Shown here one piece after another: positions 22,741-33,755 of a stretch of DNA of 64,000 nt (position 1 is its first letter; the number at the start of each line of letters is the position of its first letter). The position numbers and the translations under genes are program-made. Location: NCBI GenBank assembly GCA_039619475.1, contig CM077116.1, positions 249,745,440 through 249,809,439 of the forward strand. Reading direction: 5' to 3'. The DNA comes from Icerya purchasi (taxonomy: Eukaryota > Arthropoda > Insecta > Hemiptera > Monophlebidae). Below the pieces are notes generated by a model, which did no database searches, was not told where the DNA came from, and saw only the letters and a program-made list of their open reading frames with translations.

Positions 22741-25539
22741 CGGTTGTTTATGTTTAATGTTTATGTTTATGTTTATTGTAGGATATAACTTTTTACACGT
22801 AATTTACAAAATCTGTACTACAATGAATATCTTTCATTAGAATACTTATTTAATACGTTCTTGATGGTGGTAAATTTCGCGCCGTCAGTAATCTAGCTAT
22901 AAAAAAAGAAGAAAATCCGCTTATTATGTAATGATTTAAATGTGATTTTACGATGCCTTTGCAATATTCAGAGTGAACGTACGGTAGTATTATCTCTATT
23001 GTGTTTTACCATTTGTAATCGTATTTATAATATATTTCGGTGATGTTTCTTCGAAAGTTGTATCAGTTGTTCCGATTTATTAATTTCTTTGAATTTTATT
23101 TATGCATATTTTTCGTAATGTTTTACTAAAGTTCTGTAACAAGAACATTTCAGGACTCGGGCATGTAGAACGTTTCTATTACATTTTTTCAGAGACATTT
23201 GAAAAACTTTTTTTTTGTTTAATATCATTTAAATAAAATTCCGGAATAGAAAATAATTTATAAAGATATATTAGATATTACATTAGTGCTCCTATGTACA
23301 CATTGAGTGTATACGTTACATAAATACTACAGATAAGCGTGTCTCTTTGTAACCCGCCGCGATTGTCGATACCGATGCGCTGCTCCGTATAAATTTACTA
23401 TAAGTTTTAGTAGGATAATAATAACTGTTATTCCCAATTATCCGGAAAATAATTAAATTTAAATAAAAAGTTAATCAATTGTGTAACAAAGACAAAAAAT
23501 TTACTTTTAAAAAGTTTTACTTTACAAAGAGGTTTTTTTCCATTATGATTAATTTACACTAGTTAAAATTACCGTTAGTTGTAAATCATATATTAATTTT
23601 TGAAGGATAATTTTATTATTGATCCTATTAAAACTATCGATATTTAAGATAATCATTCGGCTTGTCTGTGATAGCTTAATTTACAGCTGCTGATTTATTT
23701 TGTGTCACTTCTTTCGCAATTTTTTTACCGATATTTTTCGTGAATATGACTTTCCAGAATTTATTTGGAAGCCTTTAAAATCATTCGCGTTACTCTACTA
23801 AATTCTCTAGTGCAAAATTTTTGATTTTTGTTCCCGTTTTCTAAAACGATTAAGAACGTTACGTTCTGTTCAGTTGAACCCGTTTCATTTGTAAATTGTA
23901 TCGGTTACTCGTTTTTATGTAATTCGAATTAGCTGTAATATTTCAAGAGATACCGAAACGGTTTCACCGCTCCCTTGAGTTTTTCTTGTTTTCTTTGGCG
24001 CATTTCTACTATTTTTCCAAACGTGCGAATCGACAGATGGAATTTCTTTTCTCACATATTGTTACTATTTGCTGATGTAATGGATGTCTTTCATATTTCG
24101 ATATCTTTTGTTTATTTTCATTCTCATCCGGCTCGAATCTTGTTCTATTAGATTGTTTATTTTCTTCGCAGTCACCCTTTTTCTTTCATCTCTATTATAT
24201 TCAGCTTGTTGTTCGACCGGCCTTTCTTCCTTTATTAACAGATGCATTTAATATTTCATTCTCATTATCGATAGGGCCTATTGTAAATTACATAGAAAAA
24301 AAAAAAAGAAACCCAAAAAGTTCCCTTTTCTTTAATAAGAAAAATTCTAACGATTTCGTAAACCCCTGTACGTACCATTAGCGGAGGGGCGTTGTTATCA
24401 TTTGATCGAGGCAGTATCAATTTTATTCGTTAAGTGAAAATTTTCGAACCGAAACATTAAGTAAAATTGGTCAGTTATTATAAAAATAGCACGGGCACTG
24501 CGCGCAAAACGATAATGAGAGTGTATTACTTGCGCGGCAATTGAAATACGTAATTTGCGTGGTTCGCAAATGTTCTACAGGACACGTGTAAACGCAGCGC
24601 TGATACGAATCGAAGAGTTCTTAAGTAGGTTCGAATGCTCGTACATAAGTTTAATAAACTAACCACAAGCTGTTCTTTCGGGCCGACTTTCATGAAAACG
24701 ATCGGACTCGAACGGTGTTCCATAAATAACGACCCGTTTAATCGGAAAAAAGTCCAAATCGTTTTCTGCATTCTTTTTGCTTCTAAGATGTTAAGCGAGC
24801 ACGTTTTTTTTTCGGGGGGGGGGGATGAGATTATGCTCTTGGATGGGTCGTTTCAACCCCACCATCGTACAATGATTAATACACATTTGCCTTTTTTATT
24901 TTTCCTAACAGTTTTTTTTTTTTTTTTCTTTTAATGCAAATACGCTTTTCATACTTTTTATCGTCAGTGGTAATGGACGAAAATGGGGTGCTGACCATAA
25001 AAACCTTGAAATCACTGCCAAAATCTTCTGCGCTCTTATTGCTTTTGGAATAAAAAATTTCATCTTCAAATCATATTCACAATGTTTGATATGGTTGGAG
25101 CGAGAAAAAGTGGAAAATGCCGGTGAAATTGCAATAAGAGGTAATATAGAAAGAAAATAGTATTACTACGAAAATGTTTAAAATTTACTTGGTTTTTATC
25201 GAATTCAAAAAAAAATATCCGGTGAATCAGAGAGGATGAACGTCTTCCTAGTCGTCGAACTTTTCGTTTATCGGCGTCTGCAACCCTTTTTTCTGTATGA
25301 AAAAGTTTGAAGTGAACGGCAAAACCACGATCGTATTAAAATGATTTACGTTGTCGTCGTTTAAGAATTTGCTTGACTTTGAGTATGACAAAAATTTTCA
25401 AAAACTAATAAATTACAAGATTTCAAAGTTTTCATCTAATATCTGGGGCGTGGAATATGAAACGAAGCATTGCAGATGCTATTAGTTTCTTACCCAGTAT
25501 TATTAGTTTACACACGCGATAATGAGGTTATCGTGCCTG
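22741..25539. other. No gene recognised
   Basis: AT-rich with homopolymers, including a G run near 24823-24831 and a T run near 24910-24927. Open frames at 24065-24247 and 24526-24934 have no recognisable motifs. Confidence 0.4.
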
Positions 25540-25877
25540 CTTCTTTCTTTCTATTCAGCCATCTCTTTCTCTTCACCCATGGTTCCTTGACTTCCCTTCT
25601 TTTAAACGCTCCACAATCTTTGCTCTTTGTCGCCTTCGCTTTAACCACCTTCCCGCATCATGTTCACGGATTTTTACCTACTCCTACTCTCAATTTGTCC
25701 TTTTCATCTTCCTCCTAATTACTTTCTTTGTGACCTTGATATCGTGTTTTATTTGAATGTACGGTCTTTGCCGCTGAACATATATATCTCCTACTCTTTT
25801 CTATTAGAACTCACTATTCCTACTCCCCTTAAGAGTGCTTCTTACATTCTCTCATTTGCTTCTGCTTCTGAGAGTAT
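25540..25877 (+). pseudogene. Family A non-LTR fragment truncated by an RT element (copy 5)
   Basis: In shifting plus-strand frames it reads LSIQPSLSLHPWFLDFPSFK, then LCRLRFNHLPAS, FLCDLDIVFYLNV and TPLKSASYILSFASASES. These match in order SFYLAIQ.., IIRL.FN.SLLPA, CDVNHLLFEC and TPYCAHYILSLPS of the 11.1 kb copy. Homology stops near 25877, where a reverse transcriptase begins, so the RT element either inserted here or recombined with it. It also aligns at the nucleotide level with 60.2-60.4 kb. Confidence 0.65.
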
Positions 25878-27382
25878 TTTCGATTTACGACGGAATAAGG
25901 GTAAAGGATATCAAGAAACACTCAAAATTACTAACTCCATTACTAACAAAAATGATTAACCTTTCTATAAAAGAAGGAATATTTCCTAGTGAGTTAAAAA
26001 CCGGTATGGTGCGGCCAATTTATAAAAGTGGAGATAAAAAAAAGTGCGAAAACTATAGACCGATCACATTAATTTCAGTCATAGCAAAAATAATTGAGCA
26101 GTACGTGGGAAAATATTTGAAAAATTATTTGGAGGAGAATAAGTTGATAGATAGCAATCAGTTTGGTTTCAGAGAGGGAAAGTCAACGATATTATTACTT
26201 AGAACATTAATTTCAGATATAAATAAAGGATTAGCAGTGGGTAAGCAATTTCTGATAGTTTTTTTAGACCTTACTAAGGCTTTTGATCTAGTGGACCAAG
26301 AAATACTGATTGAGGACTTAAGAAAAATGGGAGTAAAAGGGAGGTTTCTAAAATGGTTTCAAAGTTATATAAGAGGAAGAGAATTTTTGGTAAAGATTGG
26401 GAATGAACACAGTAAAAAAGAAATAATGAACCACGGAGTTGGACAAGGGACAATACTGGCACCAATACTTTTCTTGATATATACGAATTCGCTATATCGA
26501 TATATAAAGAATTCTAAAGTGTATGTTTACGCAGACGATATCGCTCTAGTCATTGAACACTCCGACATAGGAAGTGCTGAAAAAATGTTACAAGAAGATC
26601 TCAATAATTTATGCAAATGGGCGCATGACAAAAAATTATTAATTAACCCTAAAAAAACAAAAGTGATACACATAAGAACACCAAGCCGGTTTAGAACGTT
26701 CATCCCCAAATTAATTTTACATGATACAAAGTGTCTACACAGTAAGGAAAAATGTAGCTGTGGAAAGTTGGAAAATGTGAATGAATTTAAATATCTTGGG
26801 GTAATATTAGATAAAGGACTAACATGGAAAAATCATATAGACAAAATCGCAGGAAAAGTTAGACAAACTATCCCAGCATTATATAAATTAAAACAATGTA
26901 TGACATACAAAAGCCTAAGATTATATTTCGAAGCTGTAATAATGTCCAGAATTAAATACGGAATCGGAATTTGGGGTGAGGCGAAAATTACAGAAATGAG
27001 GAAAATCAACAAATTGCAAAAAAAATGTTTAAAACTGGTCCTACACAACAAGAATAATTCAGACGTATCAGATAATATCACTTGGTGGAACAAAAATAAT
27101 GAAATGTCGGCAAAAATGTTATATTATTACAGCAAATTACTTAGTGCTAAACTTGAAAATAGGCAGTTATCAACTAAAACGAGAACGTACATAACTAGAA
27201 ATAGCGACCGACCTTACTATGTACGACTCAGGGGAATTAACAATAAAATAGATAATGTGGATGAAGAAGTATTAATAAAATTAATGGAGAAGATACCAAA
27301 GGAAATCCAAAATGAGGAAAAACTAGAGATATGGAAAAACAAAATTAAAATTTGGCTGATAGCATGGTATAAAGAACAATAG
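25877..27382 (+). CDS. Reverse transcriptase, N-terminally truncated and fused to family A sequence
   Basis: The open frame begins at an ATG at 25835 inside family A DNA (515 codons), but RT homology starts about 14 codons later at YDGIRVKDIKK, equivalent to the KAPGPDGI block. Then follow FPSELKTGMVRPIYKSGD, NYRPITLISVIAKIIEQ, FGFREGKSTILLL, FLDLTKAFD and GVGQGTILAPILFLIYTN. The YADD pair is D234/D235 in the 515-codon frame, and FKYLGVILDKGLTW lies in the thumb. GVGQGT replaces the usual GVPQGS. The catalytic palm is intact and open to the stop, but with no endonuclease this copy should not insert by itself. Clade is uncertain (CR1/Jockey grade). Confidence 0.85.
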   Translation, partial: FSIYDGIRVKDIKKHSKLLTPLLTKMINLSIKEGIFPSELKTGMVRPIYKSGDKKKCENYRPITLISVIAKIIEQYVGKYLKNYLEENKLIDSNQFGFREGKSTILLLRTLISDINKGLAVGKQFLIVFLDLTKAFDLVDQEILIEDLRKMGVKGRFLKWFQSYIRGREFLVKIGNEHSKKEIMNHGVGQGTILAPILFLIYTNSLYRYIKNSKVYVYADDIALVIEHSDIGSAEKMLQEDLNNLCKWAHDKKLLINPKKTKVIHIRTPSRFRTFIPKLILHDTKCLHSKEKCSCGKLENVNEFKYLGVILDKGLTWKNHIDKIAGKVRQTIPALYKLKQCMTYKSLRLYFEAVIMSRIKYGIGIWGEAKITEMRKINKLQKKCLKLVLHNKNNSDVSDNITWWNKNNEMSAKMLYYYSKLLSAKLENRQLSTKTRTYITRNSDRPYYVRLRGINNKIDNVDEEVLIKLMEKIPKEIQNEEKLEIWKNKIKIWLIAWYKEQ

Positions 27383-27384
27383 AA

Positions 27385-27530
27385 ATAATAGTAATAATAA
27401 TAATAACAATAATAATAACAATAATAATAATAATAACAATAATAATAGCAATAAAAATAATAATAACAATAATAATAACAATAATAATAATAATAACAAT
27501 AATAATAACAATAATAATAATAATAAAAAT
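27385..27530. repeat. AAT/AAC trinucleotide repeat in the 3'UTR
   Basis: About 146 bp of AATAATAAC-type units immediately downstream of the RT stop codon. The leucine-only frame on the opposite strand is an artefact of it. Confidence 0.9.
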
Positions 27531-27824
27531 TTTGATATACGATTGGCTACGATCCTCAGTTTTAAGCTGCTATTCAGAGTGTGGTAACTATATAAAAATT
27601 TTATTATACCATTGTAATATATAAGCTAATATATTAAGATATCTAAATAGCAAATAATATATTAGATAAATGTATAATTGAGAGTGTGAATTTTTGTAGT
27701 ATAGTATTGCATAAGATAATTAACTTTGTAATGTAACTTAAGTTGATGTTATATTGTATAAATAAACGATATAATTATGTTGGGAACCCACAGACGGGCT
27801 AGTGCCTTGTGGGACCCGCAAATT

Positions 27825-27863
<39 letters not shown>

Positions 27864-27868
<5 letters not shown>

Positions 27869-28930
27869 TAGCTGTTATTTTGAAGATGTATTGTCTAGCC
27901 GCAATATAAAGGAAAAGATATCTTTTGTCGGAAAGGTTTAATTTCTGACTGTGAGGTATTATTAATATTTCGATTCTTACCTATGCTTCGGCTTTTTTTT
28001 TTTTTTTTTTGAGAAGATACATTATTTTCCCTACTCTGAGGCGATGTTATGTAATATTATTTTTCTTTTTTCTTTTTATACTAAGCGTAACTCTTTATTT
28101 ACCGCGATCAATACAGAGTGTACATGTTTGCTTCTGTTGATAAGTTATTTTTTCTTTCTTTCTCTGTTGTATACTTTTAAAAATAATATAAAGCAACAAC
28201 ATTTATGTAAGCCACCGAACCAAAAAGAGAAACAGAAAAAAAAAAAAGCAGAAAGGTGAAGAAAAATAAACCATGTTTAGGAAATCAAAATAAAAAGTGA
28301 GTAAATAAATGCAATGGATTTCGGAATAATTTAAATAATAATTCTCTGTATTTTTGAGAAGACGAGAATATAGCAAGTCCACCACGGTATACCAGATAAG
28401 ATGGGAAACTACCTGCGGACATAAATCTTTATTATGAATTTTCCACATATGAATGATGATTAACGTCATCGCGATGGTTCTGAGAAATATATTAAGATAA
28501 TCTTCGTTATCTTCGGTTTTAGCTTAATTCTAGTATGCCTTACTCGCAATCTGCGGATTGTGATGACGAACTATCATGTGCTTCCTTGATGCGATTATAC
28601 CAAGTCCGATCGAACAAATTAGCGATTAAACAGTAAATTTTAAAAAGGTAAGGGAAAAAATTAGAACCTGAAGTTTGTAATTGAATTTTTAAAGTATAAA
28701 TTAAATTTTCGTGCGACATTTTTATCGAAAGAAAATATTAATTAATTGAAAATAAACGAAAAAGCGGGGAGAAGCAAACGCGTAACAGTAAATAAATGCA
28801 GAAGAATATCTTTGATATGTGTATATATTTCTTTTTTTCTTCCGTAAAAAGCGTTTCATAGGTTATTACGACATTCAGCTGGTCTAATTTTTGTTCTACA
28901 CCGACGCCCTAAATTAGAAGGAATGATTTT
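27864..28930. other. No gene recognised, AT-rich
   Basis: T run near 27992-28009. No supported feature before the mariner. Confidence 0.4.
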
Positions 28931-30237
28931 TACGAGGGTGGTTCAAATATAAACCGGAATTTTTAAATAAACGCGCGAAAAATTTATTGTGGAAAAAGTG
29001 GTAGCACTGGCAGTTAGACCGGTTTGTTATGTAGAGCAATTAGAACCGCGTCGTAACCTCACTTTTTAGTGTAGTTAGAGCCATGAGTGAAAAAGAAGTA
29101 CCAGTGTCTGTTGCGCAACGCATCATTATTCGTTTTTTAGTCAAAGACGACGTAAAATCCGTGGAAATTTACCGAAAATTACGCGAACAGTTCGGCGATG
29201 AGTTTCTCTGCAAAACTCAAGTGTACGAGTGGTGTTCCGCGTTTCGAAAAGGACGTGAAGTGGTGTCAAACATACCACATGCGCGGCGCCCAAAAACCAG
29301 CATTACAGATGAACACGTCAAAGCCATCGAACAACTCATTTTGGCTGACCGACGCGTCCGTGTACGCGATATGACCGACGAATTGGGCATCAGCATAGGT
29401 AGTATTGAGACAATAATTCATGATGGGCTAGGTTATCGCAAAATTGCAGCCAGATGGGTGCCAAGACTTCTGAATTTTGAACAGAAATTCACTCGTTGGG
29501 AAGTTTGTACGCGTCTCCTGCAGCGGTATGAAGAGGAAGGAGAGAATTTATTGCGGCGAATATTCACCACGGACGAAACTTGGGTACACTACTATACGCC
29601 GGAGAGTAAACGCTCGTCTATGGAGTGGCGGAAGAAAAAAGAGGGAGCGCCAGTCAAAGCGAAGGTTACACAGTCAGCTGGGAAGGTGTTGTGTACCGTG
29701 TTTTGGGACATGAAGGGAGTGATCGCAGTCGATTTCCTAACTGAACAACGTGTTGTGACGGCGCAGTATTACAGTAACCTCCTAAAAAACACAGTCAAAC
29801 CGGCCTATCGAACAAAAAGGCGCGAAATTCCGATCCGTAGTGCGATACTGCTTCAAGACAACGCCAGGCGGCCACATACCGTTCGGCTCACGATGGAGCC
29901 ATTGGCCGAATTGGGCTGGGAAACACTTGAACATCCTCCTTACAGTCCAGATTTGTCGCCGCCTTGTGATTATTATTTGTTTGGCCCGTTGAAAGAAGCA
30001 CTTGGTGGACAACGTTTCGACAGCAACGATGAGGTGGAATCGTTCGTGCGCAAATGGCTATGTGACAAGCCGCGAGATTTTTCCGAAAAAGGAATAAAAA
30101 AATTGCCGGAGAGGTGGAAAAAGTGCGTAACGTGCGAGGGGGGTTATCTCGAAAAATTGTAAAAAATATGAGCACTGTAAGTATAAAATAAAAATTTTTA
30201 TGACGAAATTCCGGTTTATATTTGAACCGCCCTCGTA
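28931..30237 (+). mobile_element. Mariner-family DNA transposon with terminal inverted repeats
   Basis: The element spans 28933-30235 (1,303 bp) and is flanked by the TA target duplication (28931-28932, 30236-30237). The 28-bp inverted repeats (28933-28960 and 30208-30235) start CGAGGGTGGTTCAAATATAA on the left. The right end differs at one base (CGAGGGCGG). One transposase ORF lies between. Complete ends and an open ORF indicate a fairly young copy. Confidence 0.95.
29083..30162 (+). CDS. Mariner transposase with D..D36D spacing (359 aa)
   Basis: This is a cut-and-paste transposase for TA targets. The N-terminal half has two helix-turn-helix units (about 9-60, RIIIRFLVKDDVKSVEIY, and about 70-120, RVRDMTDELGISIGSI). 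WVPRLL precedes the catalytic domain. The first Asp is D164 (FTTDETWVHYY), the second D259 (ILLQDNARRPHT) and the third D296 (CDYYLFGPLKEAL). Mariners have 34 residues between the last two; here there are 36. The two extra residues are a second Arg in DNARRPH and a second Pro in DLSPPCDYY, each added in frame. The frame is intact, but altered catalytic geometry may impair activity. The start ATG is 150 bp inside the left end, as usual. Confidence 0.93.
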   Translation: MSEKEVPVSVAQRIIIRFLVKDDVKSVEIYRKLREQFGDEFLCKTQVYEWCSAFRKGREVVSNIPHARRPKTSITDEHVKAIEQLILADRRVRVRDMTDELGISIGSIETIIHDGLGYRKIAARWVPRLLNFEQKFTRWEVCTRLLQRYEEEGENLLRRIFTTDETWVHYYTPESKRSSMEWRKKKEGAPVKAKVTQSAGKVLCTVFWDMKGVIAVDFLTEQRVVTAQYYSNLLKNTVKPAYRTKRREIPIRSAILLQDNARRPHTVRLTMEPLAELGWETLEHPPYSPDLSPPCDYYLFGPLKEALGGQRFDSNDEVESFVRKWLCDKPRDFSEKGIKKLPERWKKCVTCEGGYLEKL

Positions 30238-31304
30238 AATGTCAAATTCGAAGAAACTAAAAAGAAAATAGGACACACCGATTGAAGAAGAAATTTAAAG
30301 TAATTATTTTAGCGAAAAATGGAAAAAGATGTTGCAAAAGAAAACTTTAGAAATGATATTTTTCAGCTTCGGATAATAGTAAATAGAAGAGTCCGAGGAT
30401 TTTGATGTATTTAAAGATAAACAGTATTTTTTTCTTTTAGTTTTCTGAATGATAGGACATCGAAAAGAAGAAAAAAAACAGAGGATAAGAGAGAAAGAAA
30501 AGTAAACAAGTGAAAGCAGAAAAATTAACGCTAGAATTACACGAAAAATGGATGTTATCGAAAAATACGGCGCATTCCGGTTATTTGTTTAAGAAAAATA
30601 ACGAGAGTTTCCGCCATTTTTTGGTCAAATAAATAAATCGATTTCGTCCGTCAGCAGACTCAAAATAATGATGATCATTACGTGCAATCACGATTAAACG
30701 ATAATAAATCGAAAATTGAAAAATGATAAGTAAACAAAAAAATGTTATACATAATCATTTTCTTCTTGCAACCCCAAAACTGGGAAATCTCTCTATCTAG
30801 TGAAATATATGTATTCTCCATTTTTGTTTTCTTTTTTACTTTATGCTTTCTTTTTTTTTCTTTTTTTTCTTTGTCGCTATTCTTCAATATATATAAAACT
30901 TACACACACCGCATTCAAATGCACAGGCTACATTCGATTAAACCCGCTAACAGTCATGTGAAAGGCAGTGACAAACCAACACGTATATCATCATATTATT
31001 TATTAATACACAGCAGACACACACCGGGGACACTACACTTACAGCGCGATGAACCGAATATTTACAATCAGTTTGTAAGTGTAGCCTGCGTGTACACACT
31101 CGTTTGCATATAATGGATGACATATATGCTACCGATTTAGTATAACTACATTGTACAAGTAGGCAATCTCGACACTCGGAATCGAACGAAACGACCGATA
31201 CAATATATGTATACATATGCACTTTAACATTCTACATCCATGTATACGTGCAAGTATTCTTTTCATAATTATACCTAGACGCGTTAGAAATGTGTATAAT
31301 AATT
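30238..31304. other. No gene recognised
   Basis: AT-rich with a T/C-rich patch near 30840-30880. Short frames only. Confidence 0.4.
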
Positions 31305-31550
31305 AAACAGCTGAAATTAAGTCCCATTCCCTTGACAGGGTGTTGTTGACCGTTGTAAAATTAAGCTTTTCCTAATGTACTAAGCCTAAGGGATCTGAAG
31401 AGAATATTGGGCTGGTAGCTTTTTTTCTACATGGGATCCACCTTTACCTTCTCAGATTTCTTTGGTATAACCGATATATATATATTTAGTTTTAGATTTG
31501 GTACAAACCTGCGAGCGACTTGGATAGCGCATTACAATCTACGCCAAAAC
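31305..31550 (+). repeat. Dispersed repeat B, copy interrupted by a mariner
   Basis: Blocks shared in order with 49560-49780 include CCCTTGACAGGGTGT, TAATG, GAATATTGGGCTGGT, TCTCAGATTTCTTTGG, TTTAG and AACCTGCGAGCGACTTGGAT. The repeat seems to resume after the mariner (AAATCAACG near 32843), so the mariner inserted into an existing copy. No protein was recognised. Confidence 0.6.
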
Positions 31551-32843
31551 TATCAGGTGTACAAGTATGAAATGCGGATTTTTTTCGAAAAAAAAAAACA
31601 CGTTAAATTTGGAAGAATGATAAAAAGTGGTTTACTCAAAGTATGCTCCATCGCTAGTTAAACATTTTTCCCATCTCTCGGGCAATTTTTGGATACCACG
31701 CCAGTAAAAATCTTCCCCTTTTGCCGCTAACCATTCATCGAGCCATTTTTTCATGTTTTCGTACGAACCAAAGCGCTGCTCAGCAAGTGCGTGACCCATC
31801 GATGCAAACAAGTGGTAATCGAAAGGAGCCAAGTCTAGTGAGTAAGCCGCATGGGATAGCACTTCCCAGCTGAGTGCTTCCAACGTGTCGCGAACCGGTT
31901 TTGCCGTATGTGATGGAGCATTGTCATGGAGAAAAATTACCTTGTGTTGCCTTTTTTGATATTCTGGTCGTTTTTTGAGCAGCGAACGGTTCAAATCGAT
32001 CAATTGTTGTTGGTAGCGTTTGGTATTAACCGTTTCACCAGGCTTTAACAGCTCATAATAAACCACACCCTTCTGGTCCCACCAAACACAGAGCATTGTC
32101 TTCCTGCCAAAACGATTCGGTTTTGCGATCGATGTGGATCGTGCGCCTGGATCTATCCATGATCTTTTGCGCTTGAGATTCTCAAAATAAATCCACTTTT
32201 CATCCCCAATAACGATACGATGCAAAAACGACTTTCTTTTGTATCGTTCGAGCAAAATTTCACATGTGTTTTTGCGCCTCTCCATCTGCCTCTCGTTCAA
32301 CTCATGTGGTACCCATCTGCCGACCTTCTGAATCTTTCCAATTTCTCGTAGGCGATTAGAAACAGCTTGTTGACTAACGTTTAATTGCTCTGCAAGTTGT
32401 TTTTGTGTTTGCGCATCGTCTTCATCTAACAATGCTTGCAATTCTGCATCTTTGTATCTTTTTAGCGGTTTTCCATGTTCCTTGTCTACAATATCGAAAT
32501 TACCACTTTTGAAACGCCGAAACCATCGTTTACACATATCCTGCGATGGAGCATGTTCACCATAAGCTTCTCGAAGCAATCGGTATGCTTCAGAAGCAGT
32601 TTTCTTCAAATGAAAACAAAAAATTAATGCTGTCCGCGAATGCTCTTTATTTGGCACAAATGTGGTCATATTAAACACACCAAAACAATACTACGCAAAC
32701 AGTTTTTCAATTTATTACTGATGTACGTTTGACACGTGTTGATGGCGCAACAAAATTGCATATGCGTCAAATTTTTATAATACACATTGTATTGGTGAAC
32801 ATCTGGTTTTTCAAATCCGCATTTCATACTTGTACACCTGATA
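31551..32843 (-). mobile_element. Mos1-like mariner (mauritiana-type) with perfect inverted repeats
   Basis: The element spans 31553-32841 (1,289 bp) with TA duplications at 31551-31552 and 32842-32843. The 29-bp inverted repeats at 31553-31581 and 32813-32841 are identical and begin TCAGGTGTACAAGTATGAAA, very like the known Mos1 end. A single ORF runs leftward. Length, ends and coding capacity match a complete autonomous mariner. Identical ends argue for recent arrival. Confidence 0.96.
31632..32669 (-). CDS. Mos1-like mariner transposase (345 aa)
   Basis: This is a D,D34D cut-and-paste transposase. The start at 32669 (MTTFVPNKEHSRT) was chosen over the ATG nine bases upstream. It gives 345 residues and places the triad at D156 (GDEKW), D249 (LHDNAPSHTA) and D284 (FDYHLF), the positions known for Mos1. 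The N-terminus has two helix-turn-helix units, the second with QKQLAEQLNVSQQAVSNRL, then the WVPHEL linker. HDNAPSHT and LPERWEKC are conserved. Two unusual residues lie by the third Asp: SLDLAP where SPDLAP is usual, and PFDYHLF where PSDYHLF is usual. The ORF is open, but these substitutions could reduce activity. Confidence 0.95.
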   Translation of the reverse strand: MTTFVPNKEHSRTALIFCFHLKKTASEAYRLLREAYGEHAPSQDMCKRWFRRFKSGNFDIVDKEHGKPLKRYKDAELQALLDEDDAQTQKQLAEQLNVSQQAVSNRLREIGKIQKVGRWVPHELNERQMERRKNTCEILLERYKRKSFLHRIVIGDEKWIYFENLKRKRSWIDPGARSTSIAKPNRFGRKTMLCVWWDQKGVVYYELLKPGETVNTKRYQQQLIDLNRSLLKKRPEYQKRQHKVIFLHDNAPSHTAKPVRDTLEALSWEVLSHAAYSLDLAPFDYHLFASMGHALAEQRFGSYENMKKWLDEWLAAKGEDFYWRGIQKLPERWEKCLTSDGAYFE

Positions 32844-33755
32844 AATCAACGATTAGTAGTATTTATCAATTATTAGCTTACAAAAACCCCTATTTAGTAT
32901 TTAGAAGTAAGCTTTTTGGTATTAAAAATCTATTGAGGGAGTTTCTGTAAATAAAGTTATCTGTTGGCGGATATCAAATGGCATCTATTATATTTGATAT
33001 TCGGCTGTTCTTAATTGGTCGTTCAATAAATTATATATGCAAAAACATGACGAGAGGGACTAGTTTTTTTCATTGTGTCGAAGTTTGAATTTGTTTAAAT
33101 ATTTGTATAACCGAAGTGATCGAATTGGCCCGGATGTGAAGCTCGTAGACTCGCGCAACTTTTCAAGTAGATACATTTGCACAGATCCTAGACGATAGTT
33201 CCGTATTCTAATCGTGATCTCACGTGATGTATCAGAAAACGAGGAACAACGACGAATAGCAGGAGAATTTCCCCCGCTTTGAACTATATTTTACGAATAC
33301 GAATTGGAAAACGTCAAATTACCAAATCTTTAATGTGGCTTCACTGCAATTTCTGACCATCATCTGCATGTAATACTGAAAAAATGATATTTACCGTTTT
33401 TCCAACATTAAAATTAATCTTACTTATCTTGCTCGAATTTGGTAAATTTACAAAGTGTCTCGTTGGAATATCATGCGATTATCTTTTAATTGTTACTGGT
33501 GTAAATTAAGAACTTCAAATTTTCGCAACATTTGTGACGTTATTTTTCAAAAAAATGAAAAAAGGTAAAGAGAACGAAAAAAAGAATCTCATATCGAATA
33601 ATCCGGAGAGGATACAAATATAATCTATTATCCCTGAGTAGAGTTGGACCGTAATTGATTACTTTTCTTTTGGCATAGCTAATTAGAAAAATGATAACTG
33701 AGACTATTTAGTGTAATCGATTGTAGCCGTAATTAATAATAAATGTAATGTATAA
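32844..33755. other. No gene recognised
   Basis: The first tens of bases probably continue repeat B. The remainder is AT-rich without motifs. Confidence 0.4.

Larger units (their letters stand above)
25877..27863 (+). mobile_element. 5'-truncated non-LTR retrotransposon with 3' hairpin and poly(A)
   Basis: The element holds an open RT (to 27382), a trinucleotide repeat (27385-27530), a 3'UTR, a terminal hairpin at 27782-27817 (CCCACAGAC..TGCCTTGTGGG) and poly(A) at 27829-27863. The endonuclease is missing. A 3'-terminal hairpin is a likely recognition structure for the element's own RT. No convincing target-site duplication was found. Confidence 0.75.

Noticed and set aside
27323..27511. A minus-strand frame made almost only of leucine
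   Set aside because: It is the complement of the AAT/AAC trinucleotide array, not a protein gene.
29782..30276. Minus-strand frames over the first mariner
   Set aside because: Antisense shadows of the transposase and its right end; no motifs.
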